From Phascolomyces articulosus (lineage: Eukaryota > Mucoromycota > Mucoromycetes > Mucorales > Lichtheimiaceae): a stretch of DNA of 64,000 nt. The position numbers were made by a program, and so were the translations under genes. Each line of letters opens with the position of its first letter. Position 1 is the first letter of the stretch. Shown piece by piece: positions 13,857 through 26,511 of this stretch. The DNA lies in assembly GCA_025677815.1 (NCBI GenBank), contig JAIXMP010000006.1, positions 1,178,001 to 1,242,000 on the forward strand, in the 5' to 3' direction. The notes beneath the pieces are model-generated. The model searched no databases. It was not told where the DNA came from and saw only the letters and a program-made list of their open reading frames with translations.

Positions 13857-15556
13857 TGTAAAAAGAAAAAAAAAGGGTGGGGGATATATGAAAATATGAA
13901 TATATACAAGAGTGTAAAAAATTAAGTAACTAATAGTAATAAACTAAGTTGTAATAAAGAAGATAAAAGAAGAAAAGAAGAAGGAGAAGGTAATATATTA
14001 TTCTTAGGATTTCTCATTGAATGGATTGATTATATGTGTTGCTTTTTTTTTATGTTTCTGTTATGACTTGTCTAACGGAGATCAACCACTTGGACCAACT
14101 ATATCGTTCGTTGGTAACTGATAAGCAGATTCATGTGACCAATGAATTTGATTTCTTATCTTATCGCATATCCGGCGCTAACCTTTTTTTCTTTGTCTTT
14201 TTATTTTTATTATACCTTTTACTTGCGTACTACTAGTTTTTTATTGTTCAAAAATAAAATATATATAGTGTAGCTATTTTAATATACGTGGAAGCGTCAT
14301 TTTATTACAACAAATCACTATTAGATTATTAATCAATCGACAATAAAAACTAAGAATATTTCTGAAGACTCCTTATTTGGCTATTTTATCGATAAGAATC
14401 TGAAAATAGCTCACAAACAGTAACTCCTCAATAATAATATGACGAAATTTTGAGGAAAAGGTCGGCAAATTCTAATTTCGTAATTGAGATGATACGAGTC
14501 CACGATTTCTGCCGATTTTTTACCTTTAATTCCCTCGTGTCATCTCATGCTTTTTTTTACGTATTGAATAATAATAATATATACCACATTGTTCCCATAA
14601 ATTGATTGTACCATCTCACTCTCACGCTTCCTAAAATGAATCATCATCATTCATATAATACTTTTTTCTTTCGATTTTACCAAGAAACTGTTTATTATTT
14701 TATTTATTATTTTATGAAATATACATTTTATCACATGCAAAACGATTCCCAAATTTTTTATGAAAAGAGATACGTGTGCATAACCTGTTCGATCCAACAC
14801 ATCAAATAAAGCCATAGATTCATTTTATCAACATAGTAACAATTACAATATATGGTATTGTCAGTTACGTTACCATAAACGTTATTTTTTTAAAAAAAAC
14901 AATAAGATAAAGACTACCATATAACGTATCTTGTGCCAAAACTTTCTATTTGGTAAACTTCGGGTGTTTGCCATATTTAGTCATGATCGAGGCACCTCTT
15001 TTATTGTATTACACTGCACCAAATGATATTTTTTACTGGACGACCATCCAGTTTAAAATATGTTTTCATATATATAAATACTCATGCAGAACATTATATT
15101 ATCCTATTTTATCGATAAAGCTTCTTTCACTCCCCCCTGATATTTTACTTATTGAGTGAAATTCAATTCCTAAAATCAGCTTGTTACTTTCATTTGTAAT
15201 ATGCTACAGTTGTTACAAAAGATCTTATCTAATCTTTTCATGCCACACAAAAAGCGTACAATAATTCTTAAAGCGTATCATAGTGATTATTTTGATCAGA
15301 GGTGAAAAAAAGGATCACCTGTATTTGCAAATAATAATGGGCTTTAAATATTGTAAATTATATAAATCTGAAGCAAGTTATTTCTCCTACGAGTACAAGT
15401 TTACAATATACAATTTATGATTTTGCCATTGCTTTTGGGAAAATCATGCTGGTACATTTATTCTTTTAGTTTTTTATATACTTTACGGATAACATGAAAA
15501 AAGGCTAAAAAAGACTACCGCTAACGCACACACCATATTATACATTATTTTTGTAG
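13857..15556. other. Intergenic, decayed AT-rich sequence
   Basis: 1.7 kb with no supportable gene. One structured spot stands out: at about 14484-14546 the words TGAGATGATACGAG and CTCGTGTCATCTCA face each other with a single mismatch, flanked by a weaker GGTCGGCA/TGCCGATT pairing, so a hairpin is possible. Exons that should precede the transporter remnant at 15557 were looked for and not found. Confidence 0.45.
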
Positions 15557-16087
15557 CAGATAAAATTGGAAGTTTAAACACGCTTATTATTTATAACACA
15601 CTCAGTGGTTGTGCGGCAGTATTCATTTGTGTTTTTGCTTATAATTATATCCCATTATTGGTATTTTCCGTTGTTTATGGGCTTTTTGAAAGTGTATATT
15701 ATACTCTACGTACGTATATATAAGCATTGTGAGATGCATTATGATTGAAAGGTTAAATATGCAATATTTTGTATTACCAAGTCATCTTTTGGTTTATCGT
15801 TTTCTATTTATTGAATTTTGTTGTACGTATAATATGTAGTGAGTCCTGTAGTAGCTCGTGTTGTTGGTACCCAGAGCCTACTACCATATGGAAATATCTT
15901 TATCGCTCTCCTTGCTTCACCAGCATGTTTTGGTCCAAGTATTGCTAGTGCGATCGAATTAAAAAGTAATTTACAGCCATTTTTTACCTATGAATTATTT
16001 CTTGGTATCCCTCTCTTTATTAGCGTCATTCCTATTTTATATCTTAAGCTAAGAATAACACATACTCTTGTGTCTTCAAAAATCTAA
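15557..16087 (+). pseudogene. Remnant of an MFS (monocarboxylate-type) transporter
   Basis: Two consecutive exons survive, 15557-15709 and 15840-16087, with good splice sites (CTAC|GTACG and ATGTAG|TG). They encode ADKIGSLNT followed by three hydrophobic segments with SPVVARVVGTQSLLP and a short cytoplasmic tail. In MFS proteins the ADKIG-type loop precedes the last three or four membrane helices, so this is the C-terminal third of a 12-helix transporter. No exons for the first two thirds are seen in the 1.5 kb upstream, so the gene is almost certainly dead by 5' truncation. Substrate cannot be told. Confidence 0.6.
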
Positions 16088-16364
16088 TCATTTTCTAATA
16101 AGAATGAAATTCACTCACTATTCTATGTAATAGTATAGACATATTTTTCCCCATTTATCCTTATAAATAAACTATAAAAACATTCTCATTTATTTATGGT
16201 AACTTATTTTTCTCGACTTGTATTAGAATAAAACATATACATGATAGGTCCAGCCATTAACTGAGATAATTCTGTTTGTTTTTTTTTTACTACATCAAGC
16301 TGAATGATGTATAAAAGACATTTTTAAGCTACGTACATTAATTTAAGTAGATGTCGTTATGTAG

Positions 16365-16960
16365 ATGCCATTACTTTTATATGTATTGGTTGTTTTCCAT
16401 AAATATCTTTTCGTGTACGTATTAAATAATTTCACCGGCTATAGCAATGTTGAGAATGTTGAAGATTTATATAAACAACCAGTTACTGTCAATTGCGTCC
16501 TTATTCCTTATTATATACGCTTTATCTTCCCAAAAACAGAAGGTTTCTTTATTGATGGTATGGAATTTAGCCCGATGCTTAATATGTTTTCCTGGTTGAT
16601 TCAACTACTGATATTTTACGTACTTATTATTGTAGATCTACCACCATATCCTCAAAATCCATTGAAAAGTCATACGAATAAAATAGAAATGATATATTTG
16701 TATTTAAAAATGACCATGACCATGTTGTTGGAGAGGTTAAGAAAACAAACCACGGGTGTTTTACAATCTACAATGAGCGCACCAAATCCGGATACGAGCT
16801 TAAGCATATGCTTGATAATCTTGTTGTGTCCTTGATCCGCATCAGTATTATACAACAACTGGAGTTTTGGCTGAAATCCACATATGAATATGGACTAAGC
16901 AACTCAATGTACCACATATAAAATGGATTTGGCTTACCTTAGCATCTATCGGTTTATTGG
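16365..16960 (+). pseudogene. Broken coding-like segment, family unknown
   Basis: An open frame (16365-16835) and an overlapping second frame both show protein-like stretches. The second frame runs from about 16700 to a stop near 16922 and contains DHVVGEVKKTNHGCF and MLDNLVVSLIRISII; a third frame then continues with KWIWLTLASIGLLD. The repeated frame changes point to a decayed gene. The GEVK...LKHMLDNLV pattern reminds me of repetitive, lineage-specific proteins in Mucorales genomes, but this is from general impression. No function can be given. Confidence 0.35.
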
Positions 16961-17094
16961 ATCGGCAATGGCATTAGGAGGTAAATGTAGGGCCTTTTTT
17001 TTTCTTTCCTATGTTTCTTTTATATTCAAAAAAAAAAGATAGCATACCATAGAAGAGTTCAATTGAAACGTTTTATTCTACAATAATGGGTGCC

Positions 17095-17572
17095 ATGAAA
17101 AAAGATGCACATTCAAAAAGGCGCACCTTTTTTTGTGCACTTGTATAATTTCAAAATATCCTGCCGAATTCAAACAGTAACATATGTATATGCAAGAAAA
17201 ATTTAACAACAATAATAAATATATACACCAATAAAGTCAGTATAATACTACTGGGTATGTTAAAACTTAATTACCCACAGTAGAAATATACACTAGATCA
17301 CCCGTTTTATCATCAATAATTATATACTAATTACCAGCTATAGAGCCATATAACGTATGTATTATAAAAATAAAGAATGTATAAAGATATAAAGACTTAC
17401 TGTAGTTTAGAAATTATTATTAATTATATGAAGGGTAATTCTCGTATTTTTTTTTACTTAAAAGAACAAGCACAGAAAAAAAAAGATGCACTTTTTCGAC
17501 TTCTCACTTGGTCGGTGTAACTTTACCGGCCACAAAAAAAGGTGCACCTTTTTGAATATGCATCTTTTTTCG
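17095..17572. mobile_element. MITE-like element with ~42-bp terminal inverted repeats
   Basis: The left end (about 17095-17140) carries GAAAAAAGATGCACATTC then AAAAAGGCGCACC. The right end (17531-17572) is its reverse complement with about four differences. The roughly 390 bp between them are AT-rich with no open frame. Size, terminal inversion and lack of coding capacity fit a non-autonomous DNA transposon. The target duplication is not clear, so the exact ends may be off by a few bases. Confidence 0.7.
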
Positions 17573-18077
17573 TGTTTCCTTACAATAATAAATACTCATT
17601 TAACCTTCAAACCATCTGGTTGTGAGGTCACATTGTCAGATTTGAAGGTGAAGGTCCGACATTGTTGAAGTGGCTTGCTAGTCATCTTTCCTGTTATAGT
17701 AGAATGATGATGCGTGGGTATATATACTTTGCCCTTTCACCACAGGGCTGTGAAAAAAAGTAATGTGCGCTCCTTTTACTGAACCGTTCAACTACTACTG
17801 CACATTGAAACAATAATATTACTATATATTCAACTATATATGGAGAAACTACAATGTATCCTTCTTATAAACAGGTTGGTAATAATAACTACCTATTATG
17901 AACTGTAAGGTATATAAATTCCTAATAATAAATAATAGAGTAACGATACATGTGATGTATTACTTACGTTTCACAAATAATAGATATAATTATAATTATA
18001 ATAATAATAGTAATAATACAATCTTTAGCTTTTTTCTTTCTTCATCTTTCCACAGAATTATAGTGTTATCATCCACA
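17573..18077. other. Intergenic / 5' leader of the F-box gene
   Basis: About 500 bp before the F-box start codon. An open frame runs from 17898 into the gene, but it is Tyr/Asn-rich and reads like AT-rich leader. A strong-looking start (ACAATGTC) lies at 18078, so I treat this as promoter and 5' UTR. Confidence 0.5.
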
Positions 18078-20427
18078 ATGTCTTTCTTCAAACAAGCACA
18101 CGACCCAGTTTTATCAACTGTTTCTGATAAGCAAAAAGATGAAGAGGCTTCTTCGTTTCCGAAGAAGCCGATAAATTTTTTGGCTTTTACTTTTGCTGGT
18201 ACGAAAAACCGAAAAGCACAACAGCAAAAGGCAGCTCAAAAAATGATAAAAAAATCACCTACATCAGCCAAAGGATATTTTATCTCTGCACAGCTCTACC
18301 AAGAACAAGATGATTTTAATTCAGCATTAAACATTTATTTACACGGTTTAAAATCCGTACCACTGGATGATCCATACCATTCATCGTTGTTGAATGAAAA
18401 ACAAAAATTATTAGTGAAAATCAAGCAAAGAAGTCAAGGTGGATTTTATAACTTGTTACCATACGATCTATTATATTTGATATTTGGATACCTCGATTAC
18501 AAGGATTTATTACAGTGCGCTCGAGTTTGTCGACGGTGGAATGATTTTATGATGGATTGGCCAGAATTTTGGAATAAATTAAAGTTGGGAATGCCAAATT
18601 TACACCAGTCCACATTACTTTCTTTGTTACATGGTGGTACACAAGAATTACGATTGGAAGGACCTTTAGATCCTGGATTGAAGTGTGATATATTTTGGCT
18701 ATTAAGTTCATGGGAGGATAATCATTTTATACAGAAAATATGTAAGTACACAGTAATTTGAAGAGTAGTAGTTCTAGCGATAGATACATCGCTATTACAA
18801 TAACCTATAATTCCATCATGACATTCTCCATTTGTAAAGGGTATATGTTTTTATATTGACCTACTACCCCATTTTCTATTGTGTCTTTTTTTTTAAAAAA
18901 AAAGATTTTAAAAATATAGACATGTCGATTTCTGATATACGTTCATTAAGCAATACAGCACGGTGTATGTCATCAACATTGAAACAAATTGAATTGATTG
19001 ACTGCTCAATAGAACACAAGGAGGATATAATTCACAATTTACTGCCTGCGTGCTCACCTGGTCTGACTCATGTATCATTTCTATACAAAAGCGAACCAAG
19101 ACTTATTACTTATTATCAGGCCTTTCCCGCTATTTCACATCAACATACCATTACATTGCGTCGTTCTCCTGTGAAGAGTCAAACAGCAACATTGAAATCA
19201 GTTAACATCAATTATTCTACTCTGACATACCTAAAACTGGACAAATACCTCAAGCCATTAAATACATATAATAGTAACAGTAAAGATACAATTACTATGA
19301 AACTGATCAAGAGATGTCCCAACCTTGTTCATTTATTTTTGCCTACATGCGATAATGCAAATAGCCATATCAGTGATTGCATTTTTGAAGCAATTAAATC
19401 ATGTCCTCGACTCATCAACTTGATTATTTCGGTGAATGCTCAAATGCCTCAGACGGCGCTCAGCAATATAAATGAAAATGAGTATGATATTATTAAACCT
19501 CCACCTGTTGCAACATTCAATAATATTTCTTCTTCTTCTACGACCATATTCAAAAAGACACAGAAAAAAATGCTCCAGCTGCCTATTGCAGGAGGTGTGA
19601 ACACTACTACTATCTCTACTTGTCTTCGTCGATTCGTTTTTGTAAAATATCATAGGGACATAAAACCCACTACATTTACTGAGGTATTCAAGGCATGTCA
19701 CTCATCGTTAGAGCTATTATACCTGAGTTATGACGGTGCATCGCTTGGTAGGGATCCTCTCGAACAACTTGCTTCTCTTGGCTGTCCAAGATTACGAGAA
19801 TTCCGTCTAGCCACCGGAGACGAATCTCATATAGGTGGTGAACATCGCAATAATTTCAATCGACCTATGTCAGGCATCATGAGCCGGTTATTTTCCGCGT
19901 GCCCTGCTTTGGAAGCCATCCAGCTCGATGATACCTATTGGGGATATGATTATTTAGGTCTAAATGAATTCGTAATAGAAACAATTGCCAAGAAATGCCC
20001 TAGACTTCGTCATTTTTGCTTCTTGGCGGGACGCGAAAGCGGGAATGATCCGCGTCGCTCTTACTGGCGATCGTTCCTCCATTTCGTGAATAACAAGAGT
20101 AATGGTTGGTATGATACTAATGAACAACAAGACGTTGACAAGATAACGAAAAAAGATGAAAGAGAAGGGTCTGATGCTGAGCGAGAACAACAACAAGAAA
20201 ATGCTACTACGACTTCCCAGCTTGAATGTGTAAAGGTGACTGAGATGGATTATGAAACTGCTTATATTTTGATCAAGAATATTGTGTCCCTGAAATATCT
20301 ACATATAAAATGGATACAGTATTTTGGAGAAAAAAAGATTGCTTATAGAGAAAAACTACGTCTAATACAAGAAATGCGTGACATTCTTATGGAACGTGGA
20401 GGATTGCTGGAGATACAAAATAACTAG
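18078..20427 (+). CDS. TPR / F-box / leucine-rich-repeat protein (Pof3/Dia2-like)
   Basis: Two exons, 18078-18741 and 18905-20427, about 728 residues. A short TPR-like pair of helices lies at about 64-95 (SAKGYFISAQLYQEQDDFN). The F-box follows at 123-166 (LLPYDLLYLIFGYLDYKDL...CRRWNDF). The C-terminal half holds irregular leucine-rich repeats with CPNLVHLFLP, CPRLRHFCF and related units. The order TPR, F-box, LRR matches the SCF ubiquitin-ligase adaptors Pof3 (fission yeast) and Dia2 (budding yeast), which act at replication forks and in genome stability. Orthology is an inference from domain order. F-box proteins recruit substrates to Skp1-cullin. An acidic Gln-rich insert near the C-terminus interrupts the repeats. 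The start is the ATG at 18078 rather than the in-frame leader upstream. Confidence 0.85.
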
Positions 20428-21230
20428 TATTTATATATCTACCTAATATCATCTATATTGTTATAATATAGATACACAATCAATGTGAATACTATGGGAC
20501 AGCAATGCTTTACCGCAATAGTAATACATGGTTATGCTAATGCATAAGGTGCTAAGGGGTTATTATTGGGATGTACATCATATCCGTAGTTAAAAATTAA
20601 TATCCTTACCTGCTTAATGTACTCTTTTTCTTCATTTTATATACCTTTATATCTAATAAATTATTTTATATAATACTTTAAGATATATGATTCTGTGCGA
20701 GAGGCATTGACGCGAGCTAATCTCACCGCATTTATTTCTACATAAGTATATAGTGAAGTATCTAAACAAATTCACAACATATATTACTTGATATACTTAT
20801 CACGCGCATCTATTAAGAACAAGTTCTCGGAGTTATGATTATGATTCTATCCTCGCCAGTCGCGTTCCAAAGGTATCAATAAAACATAGTGGATTGTGAC
20901 CAACCACTGGAACAACGCATCACTTCTTCATTTTTTATTATCTTTCAGCCAAAAGAAGTATTGGCTTTTCGGTTTTAAAAAGTGTTCAGTATTAATTAAA
21001 AATGAAAAATTCAACTTCGTTATTCTTCATTTTTATCATCACGAACCGGGGACGATGAGATCAAAATAATTTTTTCATAAGTGGCTGGAAATACCATATA
21101 GCTATTATACTAAATCTCGTAATTATGTTGTTACGAATCATCATTTATCATTTGTGGGATATTGAGATCAATCATTCACATTAAAAATGGAGAATATGTG
21201 ACTTATTGTAAATAAAAACAGCAATGACTA
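20428..21230. other. Intergenic downstream of the F-box gene
   Basis: AT-rich sequence with no open frame, splice chain or repeat that I can support, up to the border of the pogo-like element. Confidence 0.5.
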
Positions 21231-21668
21231 CAGTCAACCCCCGCTTTTTGCACTTTGACAATTTCACGATATTTGTTGCATTAGGTAAGGTTTTGCAACA
21301 TTCGAGAGTATGATTATATAGTAATCATTATCGATATCTTAACTGAAATTGCACAATACCCATATTAAATTACTACATTAAGGCAAGTTACTGAAAAATA
21401 TTTGTTAATAGCTAGAAAAACCAAAAACTATATAAAAAACCATGTGCTTTTATATAGTTAGAGCTTCATATATAGAAAATTTAGCTTAACGATATACCTC
21501 AATAAATGAGATAAAGATCTGGTACTGTGATTTTTGTTGCACATTAAGAGGCGATAAACGGAAATTTGATCAGGTGGGTGTTACATTTACAAGGTACCAA
21601 TCCCAATAAAATGTTGTATTAACGTAGAACCTCTTCACAACAGGAGTGGAACAAGCGAGGGTTGACTG
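21231..21668. mobile_element. Pogo/Tigger-like MITE flanked by TA
   Basis: The left terminus CAGTCAACCCCCGCTTTTTG and the right terminus (reverse complement CAGTCAACCCTCGCTTGTTC) agree at most positions over 24 bp, and each is directly flanked by TA (21229-21230 and 21669-21670). The CAGT start and TA target are typical of pogo-family Tc1/mariner elements. The 438 bp contain no transposase frame, so this is a non-autonomous copy. Confidence 0.85.
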
Positions 21669-22826
21669 TAGTGATATAGTGACATATGGTCCACTTTTTA
21701 GTTATAGTGCCAATATTATTACTATTACTTGAGATGTTCCGGAAGAAAAGAATAACAACGACTTGTCAACACGTGATAATAGCTCAAAACCATCAAGTAA
21801 CAAGCACCATCACAAATATCTGTCCTGTACCAAATTTAATTTGGAATTCTACAGCAACAATATTTACCTTCCCACATTACAGTAATACGTACGTAAGTTC
21901 ATCAGCTTGTTATCTGGGTAGCAGGCATGGAGGATTACTATTCGATCTTGTTGCTACTAGATTCGAGATCCTTTATTCGATCCATTTCCAACGACACACC
22001 ATAAGTAGCTTTTTTATTGTTAATAGCTTGGTTTCTTATTTCATGTCTGCTTACTAGTGAGGATCATAATTGTAGTGGTAATGTCATGTTGCTTGGATAC
22101 TAGTGGTGGTCATATTATTCTTATTATTGGTGAGTTATTATTGGAAGGTTCAGAATTTGAAATACGTGAGAAAAAAAGGAGGAAATGTTTTTATCGTTCT
22201 AACAATAATTCCTTTTGATGCTATTCTCAGTAGTGCGTAGTAGCATTTTTAGAAGCTTAAGGCTTAAGCGTACTAGTTTAGGTTACATGATAGAGAAACA
22301 CTACTATGCTATGTGTAACCATTGGATTTTTAATAATCTTCTTTCATCACGTTTAATTATAATATATCTTGGGTGGTGACAGTGATGAGCAATCCTTTAG
22401 GCAATTCTTGGAATTGTTTGAGAAAATTTATTTGACATTATGCTAACAATATGTGTGGCAAAGTTGGCTTTTTGATGATGTTGCTTGAGTTAGTTCATCT
22501 ATGATTCAAGGAAAAAATCAATACATACCAGCCATTGCATGCTAGCTCAAAACTCAAAACTCAATTATTTCTAACGTGTTGTTGTTGACTTTATCTGGAT
22601 TTTCATTAAGAGCTCCCTCCAGTCATTGACGAGCATGTTATTTATTAAACGTAATACAATTTACTGAATAATCACGGTATATATTTTGCTGTATTTTGAG
22701 TTGTGACATTCTAAAAATGAACATAATAAGTCTAATTAATTACGTAAATTATTTATATCAATCGTTCATTTTTATTGAATCAAAAATGTTCCTTTGTTTA
22801 GATTACAACCAATGAAAAAATCTTCA
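21669..22826. other. Intergenic between MITE and HET-like pseudogene
   Basis: No gene seen. The plus-strand frame at 21686-22057 begins inside or next to the MITE edge, lacks domain-like composition and has no codon pattern of its own. A short palindromic patch (AAGCTTAAGGCTTAAGC) lies near 22250. Confidence 0.45.
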
Positions 22827-24453
22827 TCACTTTTTATTTACAACATCCAATAGCTTTATAGTATTCTTCTCCTTTCTTTTTTTTATGACTGGGTAGAGCC
22901 GTTCGTTTAAACCTTTACATTTAAACGAAATTTCAGAAAGGATTACATATTGTGCAGACGGGCCATCCAAACTGTCTGTTAAACCACCAAAATCAATACT
23001 TGTAGCCGTTGGATAGTCATCACTTTTTATGTTACACCAGCACAAGTTTTCCTTTTTTATCTCCATGAATCTTGATAATTGTTGAAGTTCTTTATTCATT
23101 CCACGAAGACCCAAATCGAAAAGTTGCTTTCGAGAACAATGCAAAACGAGACGGTCATAACCCAAATCGATTATTTTCATTTCTTTTGTTTCAGATAGTT
23201 GAACAAGTATGCACAAATGATAATTTCGGTTATCAGGACCATAAGCAATATCGTCAGGGATTGTTGGTATATCTTCTCCTCGTATAGTTAAATTGTCATC
23301 ATCGATGGATTGGTTGTTAATAGCATAAGCAGCGGTAACATGAATGGTTTTTCCAATTATATCGTAAATTTGAAATGATGTAGTTATATCATATATATAG
23401 TGTTCACCATTAACACTGGTCTATGATGGCAAAAACTTGTACTTTTTGATTGTTGATTTATAACCTTTGTCGATTCTTTAAAAAAACAAAATACTGATAT
23501 CTTTTTTTGCTAAAAGACCATAAAACTGAATCATCAAGTCTTCAAATTTTTGACTGTAGTTGATTTTGATTTTGTCGATAAATTCCGGGAAAAGATGGAT
23601 GAGTGCGAAAACACGATCGTGATCTTTGGTGCTTGTTCCTTGATGTGCATGATGTAGAATTTGCGAAACGCTGAGTTCTGAAGATGATTTTGTTAAATGA
23701 TTTGCTTGACTACTGAATGCATGTCCTCCATATTCATGTCTATTTCTTCCGACAAATATTAATCTTTTGACTTTATTGCTTCTTCTAAAGTGCATAAACG
23801 TTTGAAATATTGTTGTTCACTTGGTTTTAAGGAAAAGGCAGATAGGGAGAATTCAGGTACAAGCGCAACGGTGTAATAGGCATTTTCGTACATATGATGC
23901 ATGTTACGTATTTCATGGTGCTTTTCTTCTTTATTATATAATTAATGCTGAATTGTTGACATATTCGCTGAATGATGCCTTCAAATTTGATGTTTTGAAT
24001 CGTTTTTGAAAAGTAATAATTATGATCATCCGTGATGTTGTAAACTGCTGGATATATTTTTTTCAGTTTACTAATTCCTGTAGTAATCTGACATAAAAGT
24101 CTAATAGTATTTATTTTGTATTCAGGAATAGCCATATCAGGATAAATACTGTCATAAGATATAATCTTGTGTTTGCCTTCGTCAATTCGTTTGTATTTTC
24201 CGGTGGTTTCATCAAGTACCATATCTCCAGATTGATTCCATGAATACGAAAATGCGCAGTAACCTTCGTTCACTTGAGATCCATCGACTACAGTCATGTC
24301 AGAAATACGAACAAGTTTGGTGGGCATAAAGTCTGCTTTGGGCAAATCATTGGGGATTGTTAGTGGTATTGCACGTATTTGGTATCCATTCATTTTATCG
24401 TAGATAATCCCAAAATGTTGACTCGTGTCGTAGGTTATATACATTTTTTCCAT
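22827..24453 (-). pseudogene. HET-like (heterokaryon-incompatibility type) gene, broken
   Basis: The frame from 24453 reads about 160 residues with MPTKLVRISDMTVVDG and EGYCAFSYSWNQSGD, which resembles the opening of HET domains, then GIIQRICQQFSINYI. At that point (near 23950) the expected Trp/Tyr-Asp loop is missing and the frame shifts to KHHEIRNMHHMYENAYYTVALVPE. A second shift occurs in the TLEEAIKSK block near 23770, a third near 23480 in a T run, and a stop replaces an expected Trp near 23420. The last 390 bases are open to 22827. HET proteins mediate self/non-self recognition in fungi; a role here is only inferred from the fold resemblance, and this copy cannot make the full protein. 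Confidence 0.65.
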
Positions 24454-24884
24454 GATTATATATAAAATAAGTTTGACCAGTTAGTTCCAATATAATTGTA
24501 GATAATAGAAATAAAAAAGAAAAGTGTTTACTCACAGATAAAAAGGAAATGAATGGTGCTATTTATCGGAAAAATTGCGAGAGTATACAGTGGTGATGGA
24601 TTTTAATAATAGTAAATACGCATTCTTTTAAGGATTTTCTATCAAATGAAGTGTACTAGTGATGGAAGTGGTAAATAGAAAATGAAAAGTAAAACTGTTG
24701 TGTTTTAATCAAATAAGGGAAGAAAAACAAAGTAAGGCTTATAAATATACCTTTTTTCTTGTTGAAACGTTTGTGATATATCGCGGCATCTACGCCAAAA
24801 CTTGAAAGATCATCAACAATGCATCCTATAAATAAATAATGAGTAATATTTGTTTAACTTACAAATCAACAATACAAAAGTACG
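24454..24884. other. Spacer between two divergent HET-like pseudogenes
   Basis: AT-rich, no coding pattern. It would have held the promoter of the minus-strand copy. Confidence 0.4.
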
Positions 24885-25478
24885 ATTTTTTGCCGTCTTG
24901 GACATGTGTTAATGAAGAGCATAATCAGAAACTTTTTATGAAAATACCTTTTCAAATTGATGCTGTACGCGAAAGCACCATTCATCTTACATCAACGCAT
25001 ATTTACGAACCACGATGACGAGCTACTTGATATCAGCTCTTTTGCTTTGCAGATCCAGGATCTACCAGAATTTCCCCAAGATGACTATCCCTTTGATATG
25101 ATGGATTTTGTTATTTGATTGTATTGGTTCAACTTCTGGGACAAGTGAACAAAAAGTCATTATATTGTCCGATGGGTAATGTAATGCTATTATTAATGAA
25201 TCTGAATATCGTCTTAATATCATTTCTAAGAGACTTCTACGATTATCAAGATTTATGAGCATAACAAAAAAAAAGATTTGCACTGGTACGATCCTATTAG
25301 TGGCGCCGGAAATGTAAATCCTGTAGAAATTAATTTAAATATCCTAACGGAAGAAATGTTAGAGGATCATACTGCACAATGTGTCATTCTCACTGATATT
25401 CCCTTTAGACTACGTGATGTTCACACGAATAATGAATTATATTACGCCGTAATCAAAAAAAAAAAAAACCTCCCATAA
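24885..25478 (+). pseudogene. Second HET-like copy, C-terminal remnant
   Basis: Pieces in all three plus-strand frames align in order with the C-terminal third of the minus-strand copy: WTCVNEEH against the WTSVNGEH region, FQIDAVRESTIHLTS, then LLRLSRFM and the final open stretch 25278-25478 with AQCVILTDIPFRLRDV against AQYVILSEISFKCKGL. At least three frame changes and stops lie between. It is an older, separate paralogue in opposite orientation, not a recent duplicate. Confidence 0.55.
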
Positions 25479-26511
25479 ATACTATAAAGCTGTTGGGACT
25501 TGTTCTATATATAATTCACAGTATTATTTTCTGATTGTAAGTTTCCCAAAAAAAAAACATTTTTAATTCACCAATAAAAATCAAAACCATTGTTTATTAT
25601 TTTATATTACATTGCCTCGTTGTATTGTTACAATATTAGTTACGTAAAAATGGTCTCTGTAAAAAAAAAAAAAAAAAAAAGAACCAAAACAGAGCTGGTG
25701 TGCACGGTACAATTGAGCATGATGAATTTATTCATTTTGTATAAAGAATTAACTAATTCGTGTTTTTTATAAGAGAAGAAAAAGAAAATAGAAGCCTTCA
25801 ATGTGTAGATAGTAGGAGGACAGTTTATGAGTGACTTGTAATATGGACGGAAAAAAGAAAAAAATGATAAATGGAAAGAGAGAGAAGGATATTGTAGGAA
25901 AGATGTGTAAGAATAGATATAGTAATGGGATGATGTAATAAGTAAAGTAGAAAAATATCAATAAAATTTACCCTCTCAATAAAATAAACTATTCTGAAAA
26001 AGGATAAGTCTCAAAGGATATTCATATATTATTATGTCATTAACATTTGTTAACTTAAAGTGGTTGTGCGTGATAGAAACAAAAATAAAGTATTTGTATT
26101 GCTGTAGGCTGTCCATTCCATTGCTGTTTATTTACACGCTTTAATATCGATGTTAAAATAAGATGATCAACAAACTCTCTTTTCCTTTGTTTATTTATTA
26201 TCATTGCATTGGACATCCATGCATAATTTTATTTTAGAGAAATGTTCTAAGAAAATTAACTATCTGTTATGTTCACGTTATCATACTTTTTTGTGTTTTT
26301 AATAAATCATTAAAATGATGATTATATCACATTGTATGTAAAAACACGTACAAATGTTTTCTGGAAAACTATATAAATGATTATGTTCCTTACCTGCTAT
26401 CCGTATATAGAATGACATGTTCCTTAAGCTCCGGAATTTGTTATTTTCTTTTTGACCTTTATGCTGCTGGGTGGCAACGTAATTTTTTTTGACAACAAAA
26501 AAAAAAAAAAC
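25479..26511. other. Intergenic, low complexity
   Basis: Contains an A23 run (about 25658-25680) and other A/T-rich tracts. The minus-strand open frame at 25767-25961 is a Phe/Leu/Ile string from AT-rich sequence. The end of the interval is the presumed promoter of the exonuclease gene. Confidence 0.45.

Noticed and set aside
17898..18077. In-frame N-terminal extension of the TPR/F-box protein
   Set aside because: Tyr/Asn-rich and AT-rich like a leader; the ATG at 18078 has better context and starts the protein-like sequence.
21686..22057. 123-codon open frame on the plus strand
   Set aside because: Starts at the edge of the pogo-like MITE, has no domain-like composition and no supporting introns or neighbours; probably chance in AT-rich DNA.
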